64,000 nucleotides of DNA from Haemaphysalis longicornis (taxonomy: Eukaryota; Arthropoda; Arachnida; Ixodida; Ixodidae): assembly GCA_013339765.2 (NCBI GenBank), contig CM023454.1, forward strand, positions 44,277,177-44,341,176. The letters are read 5' to 3'. Numbering within the stretch: the stretch's first letter is position 1; each line of letters starts with the position of its first letter. Under the pieces are notes generated by a model. It was not told the origin of the DNA, did not search any database, and saw only the letters and a list, made by a program, of their open reading frames with translations. A program made the translations under genes and the position numbers. This document shows, one piece after another, positions 37,543-48,437 of this stretch.

Positions 37543-37765
37543 TGTAAGAGGCCTTCAAGGAGACGTCGCTTACTGATAGAGCGGAGGAGACAGACGCCGT
37601 TTATTTGGCGAACGCGCAGCCAAGCAGCACTAGCCTCAGGGATGATAATGATCATGTACAGGTGACGAAGATGAAGCATTACTGAAAAGGATGACAGGTG
37701 ATGATGATTACACAGAAGATTGAAATCAGCGAAATATTGTGCCGCGGAGAACTACACTGCTTACA
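37543..37765 (-). repeat. 3' LTR of gypsy element 1
   Basis: A 223-bp direct repeat of 42,633-42,844, bounded by TGTAAGAG and CTTACA on the plus strand. It differs from the partner by several substitutions and a small gap near a GATGAT motif, so the insertion is not very recent. Confidence 0.85.
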
Positions 37766-37784
37766 CTAATTGCCCCCCCTCGAG
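37766..37784 (-). other. Polypurine tract of gypsy element 1
   Basis: On the minus strand a GAGGGGGGGCA run lies next to the 3' LTR, separated by AATTAG. This is the expected site for plus-strand DNA priming. Confidence 0.6.
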
Positions 37785-37789
37785 GAAGG

Positions 37790-39190
37790 CGACCACCCGG
37801 CCGCTGGAATTTAGGAAGTGCGAGAGTGGAACTTTTTGAGACGGGAGACATGCACAATTTCGGTTCCCCGACAGCGACGGTTCGTGCTGGGAGACACAGG
37901 GGTGACCCGATAGTTGACTGGCGACGTCTGCTCCAGAACGGTATAAAGGCCGATGAATCGCCGAAGAAACTTTTCGCATAGCCGAGGCACACGAAAGGGA
38001 GTCCAGAGTAGAACCTGGTCCCCTGGGCGGTACTGGATACACCAGTGAGAGGCGTCGTACTGGAGCTTGCGGTCCTGCTGGCAGGCTTGCGTGTTTTCAC
38101 GGGCAATACGGCGGCAGTGGTGAAGGCGAGAGATGAATTCGTCAGACCCGGGGCAGATCCCGTCGCAGGTGCCGAGAACAGACACGTGTCTATGACGAAG
38201 AAGGGATCACGGCCATAAGCAAGGAAAAACGGAGCGTACGCAGTTGTTTTTGGCGTGCCGTATTATACGCAAACATTACGAATAGAAGGAATGCGTCCCA
38301 GTTAGTATGGCTTGGTCCGATATACATGGAGATCATATCCGAAAGTGTACGATGGAAGCGTTCCGTGAGGCCGTTTGTTTGGGGGTTGATATGAGGACGT
38401 CGTTTTGTGGATGGTATTCGATGCACGAAGCAGGTCTGCAATGACGCTTGAAAAAATTTTTTTCCCACGGTCACTTAGTAGAACCCGGGGGGCGCCATGG
38501 CGTAAGATCACGTTATGCAAGATACATTCGGCGACTTCTTGGGGAGCAGCCAGAGCGAACAGGGGCCGTCTCTGCATAACGCGTCAAATGGTCAACCACG
38601 GTCACGATCCAACGGTAGCCGGATGAGGTGGATGGTAAAGGGCCGTATAGATCAATACCCACCACGTCAAAAGGTTTAGGCGGGCAAGGAACGGGTTGTA
38701 GAAGTCCAGCAGACGCAGTTGTAGGGCGTTTGCGATGCTGACACAATGCACAGGAGCTGACATACTTAGCGACGCACCTTGACATGCCAGGCCAGAAGAA
38801 GCGAGCTCGGATCCTATCAAACGTTTTTTGAAAGCCGAGGTGGCCGGCAGCTTGGTCATCGTGAAAGGCTACTAAAAACTTTGGCTGCAAAGCCCGAGGA
38901 GCTACAGGCACCCATTTTTCTCCAGCAGGGTGATGGTTGACGCGGCAGAGCACACCGTTGCGGAGCGTGTACTTTGCAAGCTGGCGTCGTAAACGGCTGT
39001 TAGGAGGCTTCGTCACCCCAGACAGTCGGTCAGTTATGGTTCGGCAGTGCGGGTCCGCCTGCTGAAAAGACACCAGCTCGGAGCACCCAAAGGATGACGC
39101 AGGGTCATTGGGAGCCAAGGATGTAGCTCGTGCAGCGAAGGAAACATCGCCAGCGGTGTTTGATGTCGACCCGAGGGGACATCGTGACAA
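37790..39190 (-). pseudogene. pol: Integrase of gypsy element 1, frameshifted
   Basis: Frame 39,190-38,513 carries the end of RNase H (SRCPLGS) and the H2C2 zinc finger (H in FHDDQAAGHLGF, C in CALCQHRKR), with GLLQPVPCPPKPFD next. The first catalytic Asp is in VGIDLYGPLP. The frame then shifts: LSDRGKKIF (second Asp) is in 38,577-38,302. NPQTNGLTERFHRTL with the catalytic Glu is in 38,474-38,190. The C-terminal domain (VLLWTPFRVP...FIGLYTVLEQTSP and IVHVSRLKKF) is in 38,185-37,811. All DDE residues survive, but at least two frameshifts, one near an A run at 38,455, break the protein. Confidence 0.85.
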
Positions 39191-39194
39191 GGCA

Positions 39195-40460
39195 TCCGCA
39201 TCAAGGTGTTTCTTGCCTGATTTGTACTGTACAGTGTAGTCGTACTGCTGTAATCACCAAATCCACCGTCCGAGCCGGCCGGAAAGGTTCTTCAGCATCG
39301 ATAACCAGCACAAGGCGTGATGATCGGTCACTATGGTGAAGTGTCGGCCGTACAAGTAGGGACGGAATTTTTGTACCGACCAGACGACAGCCAGGCATTC
39401 TTGTTCAGTAATGGTGTAGTTCTTCTCTGTGGAACTGAGAGTGCGACTGGAATAGGCCAAAACACGCTCTCTAGACTGGTTATCGCGCTGGAGAATAACA
39501 GCACCAATTCCGTACCCGCTTGCATTCGTATGTAAAAAGGTTGGTTTGGTGTCGTCGAAATGGGTCAAGACGGGGTCCGAGGTAAGCGCGTCTTTTAAGG
39601 CTTGAAATGATTTTTCGCAGTCCTCAGACCATACGAAAGGCGTGCCAGAACGAAGAAGCTGGTTTAGCGGAGACGCGAGGGTGGCCAAGTTGCGCACGAA
39701 ACGTCGAAAGTAGGAAGCCAGGCCAAGAAAGCTGCGGAGCATCTTCTGTTGCTGCGGGCGTGGGAAGCTCATCACTGCGCTAATCTTCTCAGGGTCGGGC
39801 CGGACACCTTCTTTCCTCACGACATGGCCAAGGACCTTGATGGCCTTGCTGGCAAAATTACATTTTTTTTGTGTTGAGCTGTAGGCCGGCGGTAGCGAGA
39901 CAGGTCAGCACTTCATCTAGCCGCTGCAGGTGCTGAGAGAAGGTGGACGAGAAGACAACGATGTCGTCCAGATAGAACAAACAGGTCTTCCACTTTAGGC
40001 CACGTAGAACAGTGTCCATGAGTCGCTCAAAGGTTGTGGGCGCATTACACAACCCGAACGGCATAACGTTAAACTCGTATAAGCCGTCGGGAGTACAGAA
40101 CGCTGTTTTCTCCTTATCGGCCTCGTACATTGGTATCTGCCAATATCCTGAACGTAAATCCAGGCTTGAAAAATATTCAGCATCTTGCAAACAATCCAAA
40201 GCATCGTCAATCCTTGGCATCGGGTAGACATCTTTCCTGGTAATTTTGTTGAGGGCTCGATAATCCACGCAAAAGCGAACTGACCCACCCTTCTTTCTAA
40301 CTAATAGAACAGGAGAAGACCAGGCACTCGCGGAGGGACGAATTATGTCTCGCTTAAGCATATCTGAGACGTTCTCTTCAATTATTTTTCGTTCAGACGC
40401 CGACATGCGATACCGGCGGCGGCGTATGATGTGAGGACTGTTTGTCTGCATGCGGCAGTG
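39195..40460 (-). pseudogene. pol: Reverse transcriptase-RNase H of gypsy element 1, frameshifted
   Basis: Frame 40,451-39,858 holds RT fingers and palm: VRFCVDYRALNKIT, YFSSLDLRSGYWQIP (first Asp), FNVMPFGLCNAP and the YLDDIVVFSS catalytic box. The frame breaks at an eight-T run (39,863-39,870). Frame 39,820-39,254 continues with the thumb (FLGLASYFRRFV) and RNase H. There the TDAS motif reads TNASGYGIGAV, so the first catalytic Asp is Asn. The EKNYTITEQECLAVVW glutamate and TDHHALCWL Asp are intact. These enzymes copy element RNA and remove the template. Frameshift and D-to-N change make this copy inactive. Confidence 0.9.
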
Positions 40461-40699
40461 GTCTGGCCTAACGTTTTGGAAAAGGAGTCGAAAGACAAAC
40501 GGTGCTTGTCCAGTAAGGCCAATAAGGACTTTGCCTCTGCTTGCGTGACGTCGAGGCTAATGGTGGCGGTCAGCGCTGAAGTAGAAGTGTCCGTGAAAAC
40601 GGAACGCGGAAAAGCCGACAACGAGCCGATAGGAACAACATCAATGGTCTCTCCCTGATGAGTCGAGGCCACTGTGGTGTCTTCATGCACCAGGATCAC

Positions 40700-41300
40700 T
40701 TCGGGTTCTAGCGCTGGTCACGGGAAGGGATGCGAACCCATTGCAGAAGCGTATTAGGCACGTTGCTATCACGACTCCTTTAGAGAGTAGGCTGGCACAA
40801 GGGACGACTAAAATGTCCCCCTCACTGATGTCGGCCGATCAAACTGTGAGGAGAGTATCCAGTCCTGGAGAAAGAACACAATCTGCAGCCACTACGAGGT
40901 TCACTTGAGGCATACTGCAAACACTCGAAACTTGCTCATTGAAGAGTTCAATGGTTGGGCTATCACAAGAGATGACGGCTGAGGTTGAAGAGAGAAAGTC
41001 CCACCCCGAAATAAGCGAATGAGCACACGACGCCAGCACCGCACACGGGATATGATGTCGAAGGCCGTCGATAAGTACGCGTACCGTGCACTGTCCAGAG
41101 GCTCAATAAAAACATTATTTGCGCCACACAAGGTCGGGCCAGAGTAGGGCGTTTGCACTTTACGACGTCGAGCACACAAGTCTGCATGTATAACTGAAAT
41201 ACTAGCGCCAGTGTCCACAAGAGCATCAACACAAATACCTTCGACGATTACAGATAAAATGTTCGATGGCCGCTGCGGAGGAATTGTACTTTTACCAGGT
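40700..41300 (-). pseudogene. pol: Protease and protease-RT linker of gypsy element 1
   Basis: Minus-strand VIVEGICVDALVDTGASISV contains the retropepsin active site DTG at 41,215-41,207, followed by A-S as usual. The flap and distal part are read in shifted frames (a GWDFLSS segment at about 41,000, recalling GWEFFSS of the second family). The linker before RT lies near 40,700-40,400, with DTTVASTHQG and an SLLALLDKH..SFD segment. The protease would cut Gag-Pol. It is interrupted by frame changes near 41,060 and 40,720. Confidence 0.75.
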
Positions 41301-42560
41301 ATAGCAGTTTTCCCTCCAAAAACTGCAGAGGTTAGTTTTCCTGTCGGAGCCCACCAGCATGAGACGCGGGGCGAAGGGGCGATACCGAGCGGTTCCGAAA
41401 GGGAGATGGTGAACGGCGCCGCAATGGTCGGGAACTTCCAGGAACGTCCTGTGTGTCCGGGGTCGACGGAAAAGGCCGCGGCGGGAAATGATATGCCCGT
41501 TGACGAAAGCCATATGGAGGTCGGTAGGTGCTGCGGTCCGGTATAAGGCCTGCACGTTCGTCTTGCTGACGCCGTTGACAAAATCGGGCAATATGACCCC
41601 TGATACCACAGTAGAAGCAAGTGGGTCAGGGGGTCGCCAAGGAGCATAGTACTGGCTGTACCGCTCAGGGACTTTCGGAGAAAGGGCAGACAAATGACTC
41701 TGAGCAGGCGCAGGATGCGGGAAGACTGGCTGTAGCGGGCTCATCTCGGCGTACTGAGCCACGCTCTGTGGAGCGGCGTGTTCGGTAGAAGGCCCGCTTT
41801 CCATGAGACGCAGTTCTTCTTTAACCACGTCGCGCAAAGTGGCGCCAGAGGAGAACTGGCGATCACCACAGAGTCCAGAGGTCTTCGGCGCCTGAAGTTC
41901 TTCCCTAATGATACTACGTATCAAAGAGCGCAGCGCCGTGTCGGGTGGAAGGCAGGCCGGTGGGGTATCCTGCTGGATGCGTGCGGACTGCAGCGCATCC
42001 AAGCGCTGGCAAATCGTAACTACGTCGCGTACGATGGTGCGATTCTGAGCGACGAGAGCGTTAAAGGCAAATGTGCTAATGCCTTTCAGAAGGTGCCGGA
42101 CTTTGATGTTCTCCGACATGTCCTCGTTCGCCTGGCGACAAAGCGCAAGCACATCCTCAATCTAAGACGTGTACGTCTCACCTACATGTTCAACGCGCTG
42201 GGAGAGTTTCTTCGTGGCGCTCTCCGATCGGCTCGCCGATGTGCCAAAAATCTTGCGAATCTCCTCCGTAAACGTATTCCAATCTCCTAGGCGATGTGCG
42301 TTGTTATAAAAACGTCGTAGCCACTTTGTCAAGGCAGAACGGGACATTTTAGAGCTTCATAGAGTCATCCCACCGATTAAACGCACTCACTCTGTCGTAA
42401 TAGTCGAGTCAATCGTCGACGTCTTCACCGCGAAGGCCAGCGAAGGATCTGGGGTCCCGTTGGCGGCTGGTAACGGTCTACGCATGAGGCGCAGAAGCCG
42501 TTGCAGGGGCGGTGCGAGTCGGGACGTCCTGTTCCATTGGCCCGGTTGGCATTTGAAGGC
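41300..42560 (-). pseudogene. gag: Gag of gypsy element 1, frameshifted
   Basis: The N-terminal part near 42,560-42,380 shows PRSFAGLRGEDVDDWLDYYDRV (quoted in part: FAGLRGEDVDD) across frames. Frame 42,347-42,162 gives LTKWLRRFYNNAH and a W..F..E...IFG helix typical of gypsy capsid. Frame 42,152-41,292 gives the middle, with LLKGISTFAFNALV, ICQRLDALQ and IREELQ. The nucleocapsid CCHC knuckle C-F-Y-C-G-I-R-G-H-I-A-R-F-C is at 41,619-41,578 but in a different frame from the long open frame that crosses it. Gag packages element RNA. Confidence 0.8.
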
Positions 42561-42618
42561 GTCTTCCTGAACGTAGCTCCAGGGGTGCGCTAGGAGAGCC
42601 AGAGGGCGGGATCAAGGT

Positions 42619-42630
42619 GCACCTCCACCA
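42619..42630 (-). promoter_or_regulatory. Primer-binding site of gypsy element 1
   Basis: Minus-strand TGGTGGAGGTGC starts two bases after the end of the 5' LTR, as expected for a site pairing with a tRNA 3' end (...CCA). The same position in the second gypsy family reads TGGTGGAGGGTGC. I cannot assign the tRNA with confidence. Confidence 0.6.
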
Positions 42631-42632
42631 CG

Positions 42633-42842
42633 TGTAAGAGGCCTTCAAGGAGACGTCGCTCACTGATAGAGAGGAGGAGACAGACGCCGTTTATTTGGCT
42701 AACTCGCAGCCAAGCAGCACTAGCCTCAGGGATGATAAGGATCATGTACAGGTGACGAAGATGAAGCATTACTGAAAAGGATGATGATGATTACACAAAA
42801 GATTAAAATCAGCGAAATATTGTGCCGCGGAAAACTACAGTG

Positions 42843-42844
<2 letters not shown>
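42633..42844 (-). repeat. 5' LTR of gypsy element 1
   Basis: A direct repeat of the 37.5-kb LTR. Its outer end (expected ...CTACACTGCTTACA) is lost, merging into (TA)n after ACAGTGC. Confidence 0.85.
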
Positions 42845-42925
<81 letters not shown>

Positions 42926-42982
42926 TTCGGGACTGCCAATCCTTAGTATTTTAATTAAACGAGCCACTAATTCTCTATTCTG

Positions 42983-43048
<66 letters not shown>
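42843..43048. repeat. Two long (TA)n microsatellites with a 65-bp spacer
   Basis: (TA)n runs about 42,844-42,920 and 42,987-43,048, separated by non-repeat DNA (AAATATTCGGGACTG...). Apparent Tyr/Ile open frames in such tracts are not genes. Confidence 0.9.
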
Positions 43049-43053
<5 letters not shown>

Positions 43054-43055
43054 AA

Positions 43056-43318
43056 TATCAGTGTATCAAACTGAATTAGCTGGTTTGATGACGGTTACGG
43101 TTCCTTCCAGTTCGAATAAGTAATGAGGTGAAGGGGTTAGCCATCCGGTTTCGAAGCAAAGTATGAACCAGTTTGTGAACTGGTTGAGGCCTGAATGATT
43201 ATCGTAGTGCTAAAACAAGTTTTATATGCTTTAAATTCTCCGAAAAAATCGAGTATATTTTCTCCCTCTGGATACACAGAATTTTTATATAATCAAGGTA
43301 AATTATTACGGTTAATAT
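43056..43318. repeat. 263-bp dispersed direct repeat, copy A
   Basis: Nearly identical to 63,738-64,000: by eye four substitutions and no gap in 263 bp. The right limit is unknown because copy B runs off the window. It starts TATCAGTGTATC just after a TA microsatellite. A 62-codon open frame (43,195-43,383) begins inside it, but no domain is visible. The family is unidentified. Confidence 0.85.
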
Positions 43319-43319
43319 T

Positions 43320-46300
43320 AAAATTTATTTATTATATTAGGAAAACGTACAAGCTTTTTAAAGCCACCCCTAATGAGTCCTAATACCACCGCCCAGGATA
43401 TGACTGTGGGATTCATTGCTGCCCTTGCTCCATTTCATTGTACCGCTTGGATGCTAACAAAGACATAACACATTGCCCGTTATTTTTATTATTTCCATCA
43501 TACGTCACTGGTTATGTTGTGTGACAGATAATTTATTTTGGTGTTTCTCATCATAATAAAAATACAAAAAGTTCATATTGCCCAGTTCTTAACATACCAA
43601 ATACATACAATTATCAACCACAAATCACATGTCGCCTCTTAGCCGTATCTGCCCTTCTCAAGACATTAGCACCTGCCTAACCATTCGCTTAAGCATATTA
43701 AAATTGCTCTCCTTTGGTCCACCTTCTCCTCCTTCCGAGAAGGTGAGGAGAGGGAGACCTACCTAATACATAAATACCAAGCGTTCACTGATGGCATCAA
43801 TGAGTAACAGGGCCGGTTCTCATTCTTTATGCAAAAAGGGGCGCAACGCGCGTAAATACTGGGGCCTTGCGGGTGGCCGATGCACGAGTTCGGAACTGTA
43901 AACGTGTGTTCAAAAAAAGAGAACTCCGCTTTAAAGACTATGCGAAGCATAAACACTACCGGGATATAACACCGGAAGCCGCTCTTTCTGCAACCATTCA
44001 CAGTCTCATGATGGAGCTTGACCAGCTGTGAGGACACATACCGTGGCCCCTTCGACACAGATTTCTGAAGTATGGCAGCCGTACCGCCGACAGGAAGGCA
44101 GCCTAAGAATGCCGCCTCAAACGTAAAGCTTCCCTAGTCCGCAGTCTCGGAGACCGTACTGCAAAGCTTGGTCACGCCCGTGGTTTTCGACCGAAGTGGC
44201 ATCATGGCGACAGCAGCTGTAGCCCTAAGTAGGAGTAAAAGAGAATAGAAAAGGGGAAAACAAATCCTCAGTACAGCGAGGGGATCATGCGTCGAGTGAG
44301 CGGGCCGTGCATGCATGCGGCATTGCAGTATAACCGAACCGAATATATATGCCTGTGCCGGCATCTTCTCTCCGTACATCCCCTTTCCCCAAGTTTTCCA
44401 TTCCCGCTGATCATTGCTACATAATTTACGAAGCATGCCGGACTCGATCTTTTTTGGCTTTTTTTGTGTGCTGCTGCGTGTAATTGTTTTTTATGCTGCG
44501 ATTTCGTCCGTGTTCTTTCCTGCTTCTCTCACTTCCCACCTTTCGGTGAGAAGTGAGGGTAGTGAGAAAGAACTTCAAGAAAACTGGTTTGGGGCTATTC
44601 TAACCACGCTATGGCCGACGCTGTGCGTTCTTCCATTTTTCGGCGTATTTATGTTAGTTTAATTGTTTGCCGCGCATAGGCGGGGAATCTAGTGTCCTTT
44701 CAACCACACGCATAAAGCCCATCCTCTTTTTAAACCCGTACCTGGGCTTAGCATATACGACATGTAGGAAGCGGTTGAGCACCGGTAAACCCTCCTATGC
44801 TACCTATGGCACAAAGGCCCGCATAACCGAGTCCCGCGCTGTAAGGTTGTAAGCAAATATATTCTTCTTGCCAGAGAAAACGTTCTTCAAAATGTTCAAA
44901 ATATAGCAACGGACGGGAGATCCAAATGAGCACTAATCCACGCTGAGAGGATAGTTGTAAAGCGACGCTGTAAACGGCGGTCACAACCATTACCTGTGCG
45001 ATGTCACTTGCATTTAAACACGTGGCTCTACAACGAGTGTGTCTAGAGAAAAGTGAAATGCACCTAACGACGCAATTTATTATTCCAAGAGACATTCTTT
45101 GGTGAGGTAAAATCAATGTATGGTTCACGAATAGTGTTTGGTTGAGTGTTAGGGGTAGGTAAATGATAGAAAACGCAGTTTTGTTTTATAAAAGTAAAGG
45201 AAGCTCAAATCCGGTGTTAGACTATCTCACTGCTCCTTTGCCTTTGCTGCCGCCAACGGAAGATGCCGACGAAGGCAATGTGATCGGCACAGAGAAGGAG
45301 GAGTGTTGAGATGCCATACGGTGTTTTAATTTTCCTTTTTCTATAATTCCTAGTGGATCCGCAAGAAACGCACATGGCCGCTACACGTGCTGTGGGCGGA
45401 AAGCACAGTGGCTAGAGAGATCGCGCGACGTTGTCTTGTTGTATTGGGTGAAAATGCAGGGAGTAAAAACACAGGTGTGCTCGGAGAGTGCACCATTGGT
45501 CTCCCATCTTACGGCGTGGGCTCGTAGCTCAATCGGAAAAGCAATTGGCTCTCACTGTATTTCTCAATTTGTTCCAGGTTTATTTCCTGGCGCTGCTGTA
45601 ACTTCTTTTATTAGTTCGCGAGTTTTATGTTGGCACTAATGGTCGCGGCGGTAAACTTGGGGGTAGAAGTAAAACGCTTCGCTTTAAAACAAGCTCAGTG
45701 AGCGGTAACGGAAACCCTCAACCCCAGACTACACTGCTAGGGCAATATTAACTACTTCTCGGCGAGGTTGTGCTCCCGCCGATAATCGTTGATACTTATG
45801 TTGACGGACGTTTGCTGCCTGCATTTAGGGGTGGGACCAGGCAGCGCTATAAAAACTGAATAAGGCGGTCCTGGAATTCCGTATTTGCACGTGACAAAAG
45901 AGGTCTCCCAGTGTTCAACCCTGTAATTCTACATGCGACACCCAGACTTCACATCCACATTCTTTGATTCGCATGAAGCGAATCGGAAAGGTAGATGATT
46001 GACACGTTGATATATTACCAAATAAAAAAAGTAGTCAAAAACCACAGGAAAAGTGAGCGAGATAATGCAGTATACCTTTTATTTTTTCGAAACTGCGCGT
46101 TTTCTGAAATATTTGAAAACTAGCGAGAAAAAAAATATTCTGCTTGGTTGTGGACAAAATGAACTACCGCCGGAATATGTATGGAGTGATAATAACTACT
46201 CCACCTGAAAGGCGGTGCTCCAATTCACTTTCTTGGAGCATTTATTAAAGCACTTTTTTCATGCCATTAAGGGCATTCAGAGCGCTCCTCCCATCACTCG

Positions 46301-46830
46301 AAATGAGCGACACCTTATGAGTACCCCCGGAAGTGGTAGCAGTGTGAACGACGCCTCAAAAAAGGTCGACCAGCGTTGAATCCTCTACGGCTCTACGAAT
46401 CCTCTATGGTAGTGTATCATGTCGCCATCTGAATTTGGGCCCTAGACAGGCATAATTCGCGTGGAAACATTAAAAATATTTCTAGCCCAGCCGTTGGGCT
46501 GCACCCTGCAGTTCGAACCCGGTGTTGATGTTACGGGACTCATCTGGGGAATTCCTTACAGCACCTTCAATGATGAACGATGATGACGATGCGAGGAGTC
46601 TGGAGCACACCTTTCACAAGCTCAGTCTTGGCACCTATGAACCTAATGTAAATGGAGTGCTTTACTCGATCTCATTCTTCTTCTCAGCTTTGCAGTGCCG
46701 CCACGTAAAACTTCCTTAAGTAGGGTAAGTAGGGACGGCCATCCGAGGAAAAATTAACAGTAACAGTTCACCGACGTTTCAGGAAGAGGACTTCCTGACT
46801 TCAAAGTGCAGCATAAGTTAGTTTCAGAGT
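43320..46830. other. Anonymous stretch, no gene recognised
   Basis: Only short frames. 44,414-44,662 (plus) encodes a hydrophobic 82-residue peptide with two possible membrane helices but no family match. A GTAGCTCAATCGG A-box-like motif with a decayed B-box (GGTTTATTTCC) at 45,530-45,600 may be an old tRNA-derived SINE head. No other structure seen. Confidence 0.4.
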
Positions 46831-46835
<5 letters not shown>

Positions 46836-46916
<81 letters not shown>

Positions 46917-46982
46917 CATTTATACGCACACACACACACACATATATAATTTTATATATATATATATATATATAATATATAT
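46836..46982. repeat. (TA)n and (CA)n microsatellites
   Basis: Interrupted (TA)n with a short (CA)n block at 46,926-46,941. It abuts the left end of the pogo/Tigger-like element, whose TA target preference fits this location. Confidence 0.9.
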
Positions 46983-46983
46983 A

Positions 46984-47961
46984 CAGTCGAACACGGGTAT
47001 ATCGAATTATTGTCTATATCGAACTCATAAATTATCCCCTTGAAAATTGTGTGTAAAAGTATAGGAATTCGTACTTCTATATCGAACCGCATTTTTCCCG
47101 ACATTGGTTATATCGAACGCCGTGCGAGCTGTAAGGTGCTCTTCGGCGGTCGCTGCACCCCCGATTGAGGAATGCGCGGGAATGCGAAGGCTGGCTCGCA
47201 AAACAAATTCCCCCTACCGGAACGAATTTGCGCTTGCCCAGTCGTGCCCCGCACCGGCCGTCGTAGCGTTAGCGGACGGAGCCCGGTATGCTAAATATCT
47301 CTAGGCACACAAGCCCGAACGCTAGGAAAATGTGACAGTGCGAGGTAGGGATGCCCCGAATGCGCACGTACTTTTTTTTGCGGCTGCGTACGGTCCCCGG
47401 CTTGCCGAAAAAGAGTTTTGTTTTCTCTCTCTCTCGGTCTGTCTTTTTTCCCGATGTCGTTTCGCGAAACGGAAGAGGAAACGAAGGCGCTGGCGGCCTC
47501 CTCGTTCTTTTGCATTTTGCTGATGTTGCTGCTGTTTGGCGAGTTGTCCCGCACCTTTCGGAGATCACTGTTTCTCTCGGAGATGACCATCGCGAGCGCT
47601 TGCAATTGTTACCTTCGAATTTCTTGTGGTACGTGCGCGCTGTTCTTCTTTTGCGTGCGTGTTGTGCGTGGTGTGCGAAGGCGCAGCGTACTGCTCGAAT
47701 TTTCTAGTTGTGCAGCCTCGAGAAGATCGAGACCAGCGCCTTTAATTTCATTTCCAGAAAGAAGCAGGCGATTTTTTTTTCACGGAAATAAAGCGTCCTG
47801 TTGCGTCCTGAGTGCGGAATTAGTTGGCATTCTAAAATGCGACGATCGGCAAGTGATCGTCCGCCATAGGTGAGGTCTCAGAGCCCATATTTTTTCTATC
47901 GAGTTTTTTATATATCGAGCTATTTCGCGATCCCCTTGGAGTTCGATATATCCGTGTTCGA

Positions 47962-47964
<3 letters not shown>
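46984..47964. mobile_element. pogo/Tigger-like non-autonomous DNA transposon
   Basis: Inverted termini: the left end CAGTCGAACACGGGTATATC (46,984) matches the reverse complement of the right end GATATATCCGTGTTCGACTG (47,945-47,964), with one mismatch. TA dinucleotides flank both ends. Sub-terminal TATATCGA(A/G) motifs recur inside both ends. CAGTCGAA ends with TA target sites are typical of the pogo/Tigger branch of Tc1-mariner. The 981-bp interior is GC-rich with open frames on both strands (47,418-47,873 plus, 47,269-47,568 minus), but I see no DDE or helix-turn-helix motif. It is therefore probably an internally deleted copy mobilised in trans. Confidence 0.7.
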
Positions 47965-47965
<1 letters not shown>

Positions 47966-48016
<51 letters not shown>

Positions 48017-48437
48017 CCACTCTGGGCGTGTGTTTTTCTTTTTCTTTCTTCTGTATATTAAAAAAAATGTTCCTTTCATTATCCGTAGCGAAAAAGAAAA
48101 GAGCCTAACCACACCCCTGTGCCTCCTTTGGCGTTGTAGACTGCTGCCCTATCTTTCTGTATTTTCCTCAACGAGCCCCTCATTTACTTACCATATTATT
48201 CTGCGAAAGCCTAGCGAGGGTCTCGGTTCTGGCAGCCTTGATGCCTAGGTAGCATAAGAGGGCTTCCCGCCAGTTGCCCGCTCATGACAGGCTGTAGACG
48301 CTCGAGTCACGCCCCGGGGGTTGAAAAGAAGGTCCCCTTCTCCCCGTGTAGTCAGAGTGGCGCTGGCTACCCCCCTTAAGCGTCAGCTACACTTCTAGTA
48401 AATATAAATAGCCCAGAAAGTGAAGGAGAACACAGTC
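47966..48437 (+). repeat. (TA)n followed by a SINE unit lacking its tRNA head
   Basis: After (TA)n to 48,014 comes CCCCACTCTGGGCG, the 3' end of the tRNA-like head seen complete at 48,438. A T-rich stretch and a body follow (AGCCTAACCACACCCC, CTAGCGAGGGTCTCGG, TAGACGCTCGAGTCACG, GTTGAAAAGAAGG, GTGTAGTCAGAGTGG). The unit leads directly into the next tRNA-like head, so two units lie head to tail. Confidence 0.7.

Larger units (their letters stand above)
37543..42844 (-). mobile_element. Complete but inactive Ty3/gypsy LTR retrotransposon (element 1)
   Basis: Two direct LTRs bound a gag-protease-RT-RNase H-integrase order read on the minus strand. The LTRs begin TG on the plus strand, and the left copy ends CA. 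A PPT lies inside the left (3') LTR, and a PBS lies two bases inside the right (5') LTR. Flanks are CCCTATATAT on the left and a long (TA)n on the right, so the target was a TA repeat and no unique target duplication can be defined. Frames are broken in gag, at the protease, between RT parts and in integrase. No chromodomain or envelope gene is seen. Confidence 0.85.

Noticed and set aside
45528..45605. Possible tRNA gene
   Set aside because: The A-box-like motif is good, but acceptor ends do not pair and the B-box is decayed. At best an old SINE head.
46754..46939. Tyr/Ile-rich frames over TA tracts (also near 47.9-48.1 and 52.2 kb)
   Set aside because: Direct translation of (TA)n microsatellites.
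47269..47873. Several frames inside the Tigger-like element, up to 151 codons
   Set aside because: Open in multiple frames and both strands, low-complexity Ser/Phe/Arg content, and no DDE or helix-turn-helix motif, so not called a transposase.
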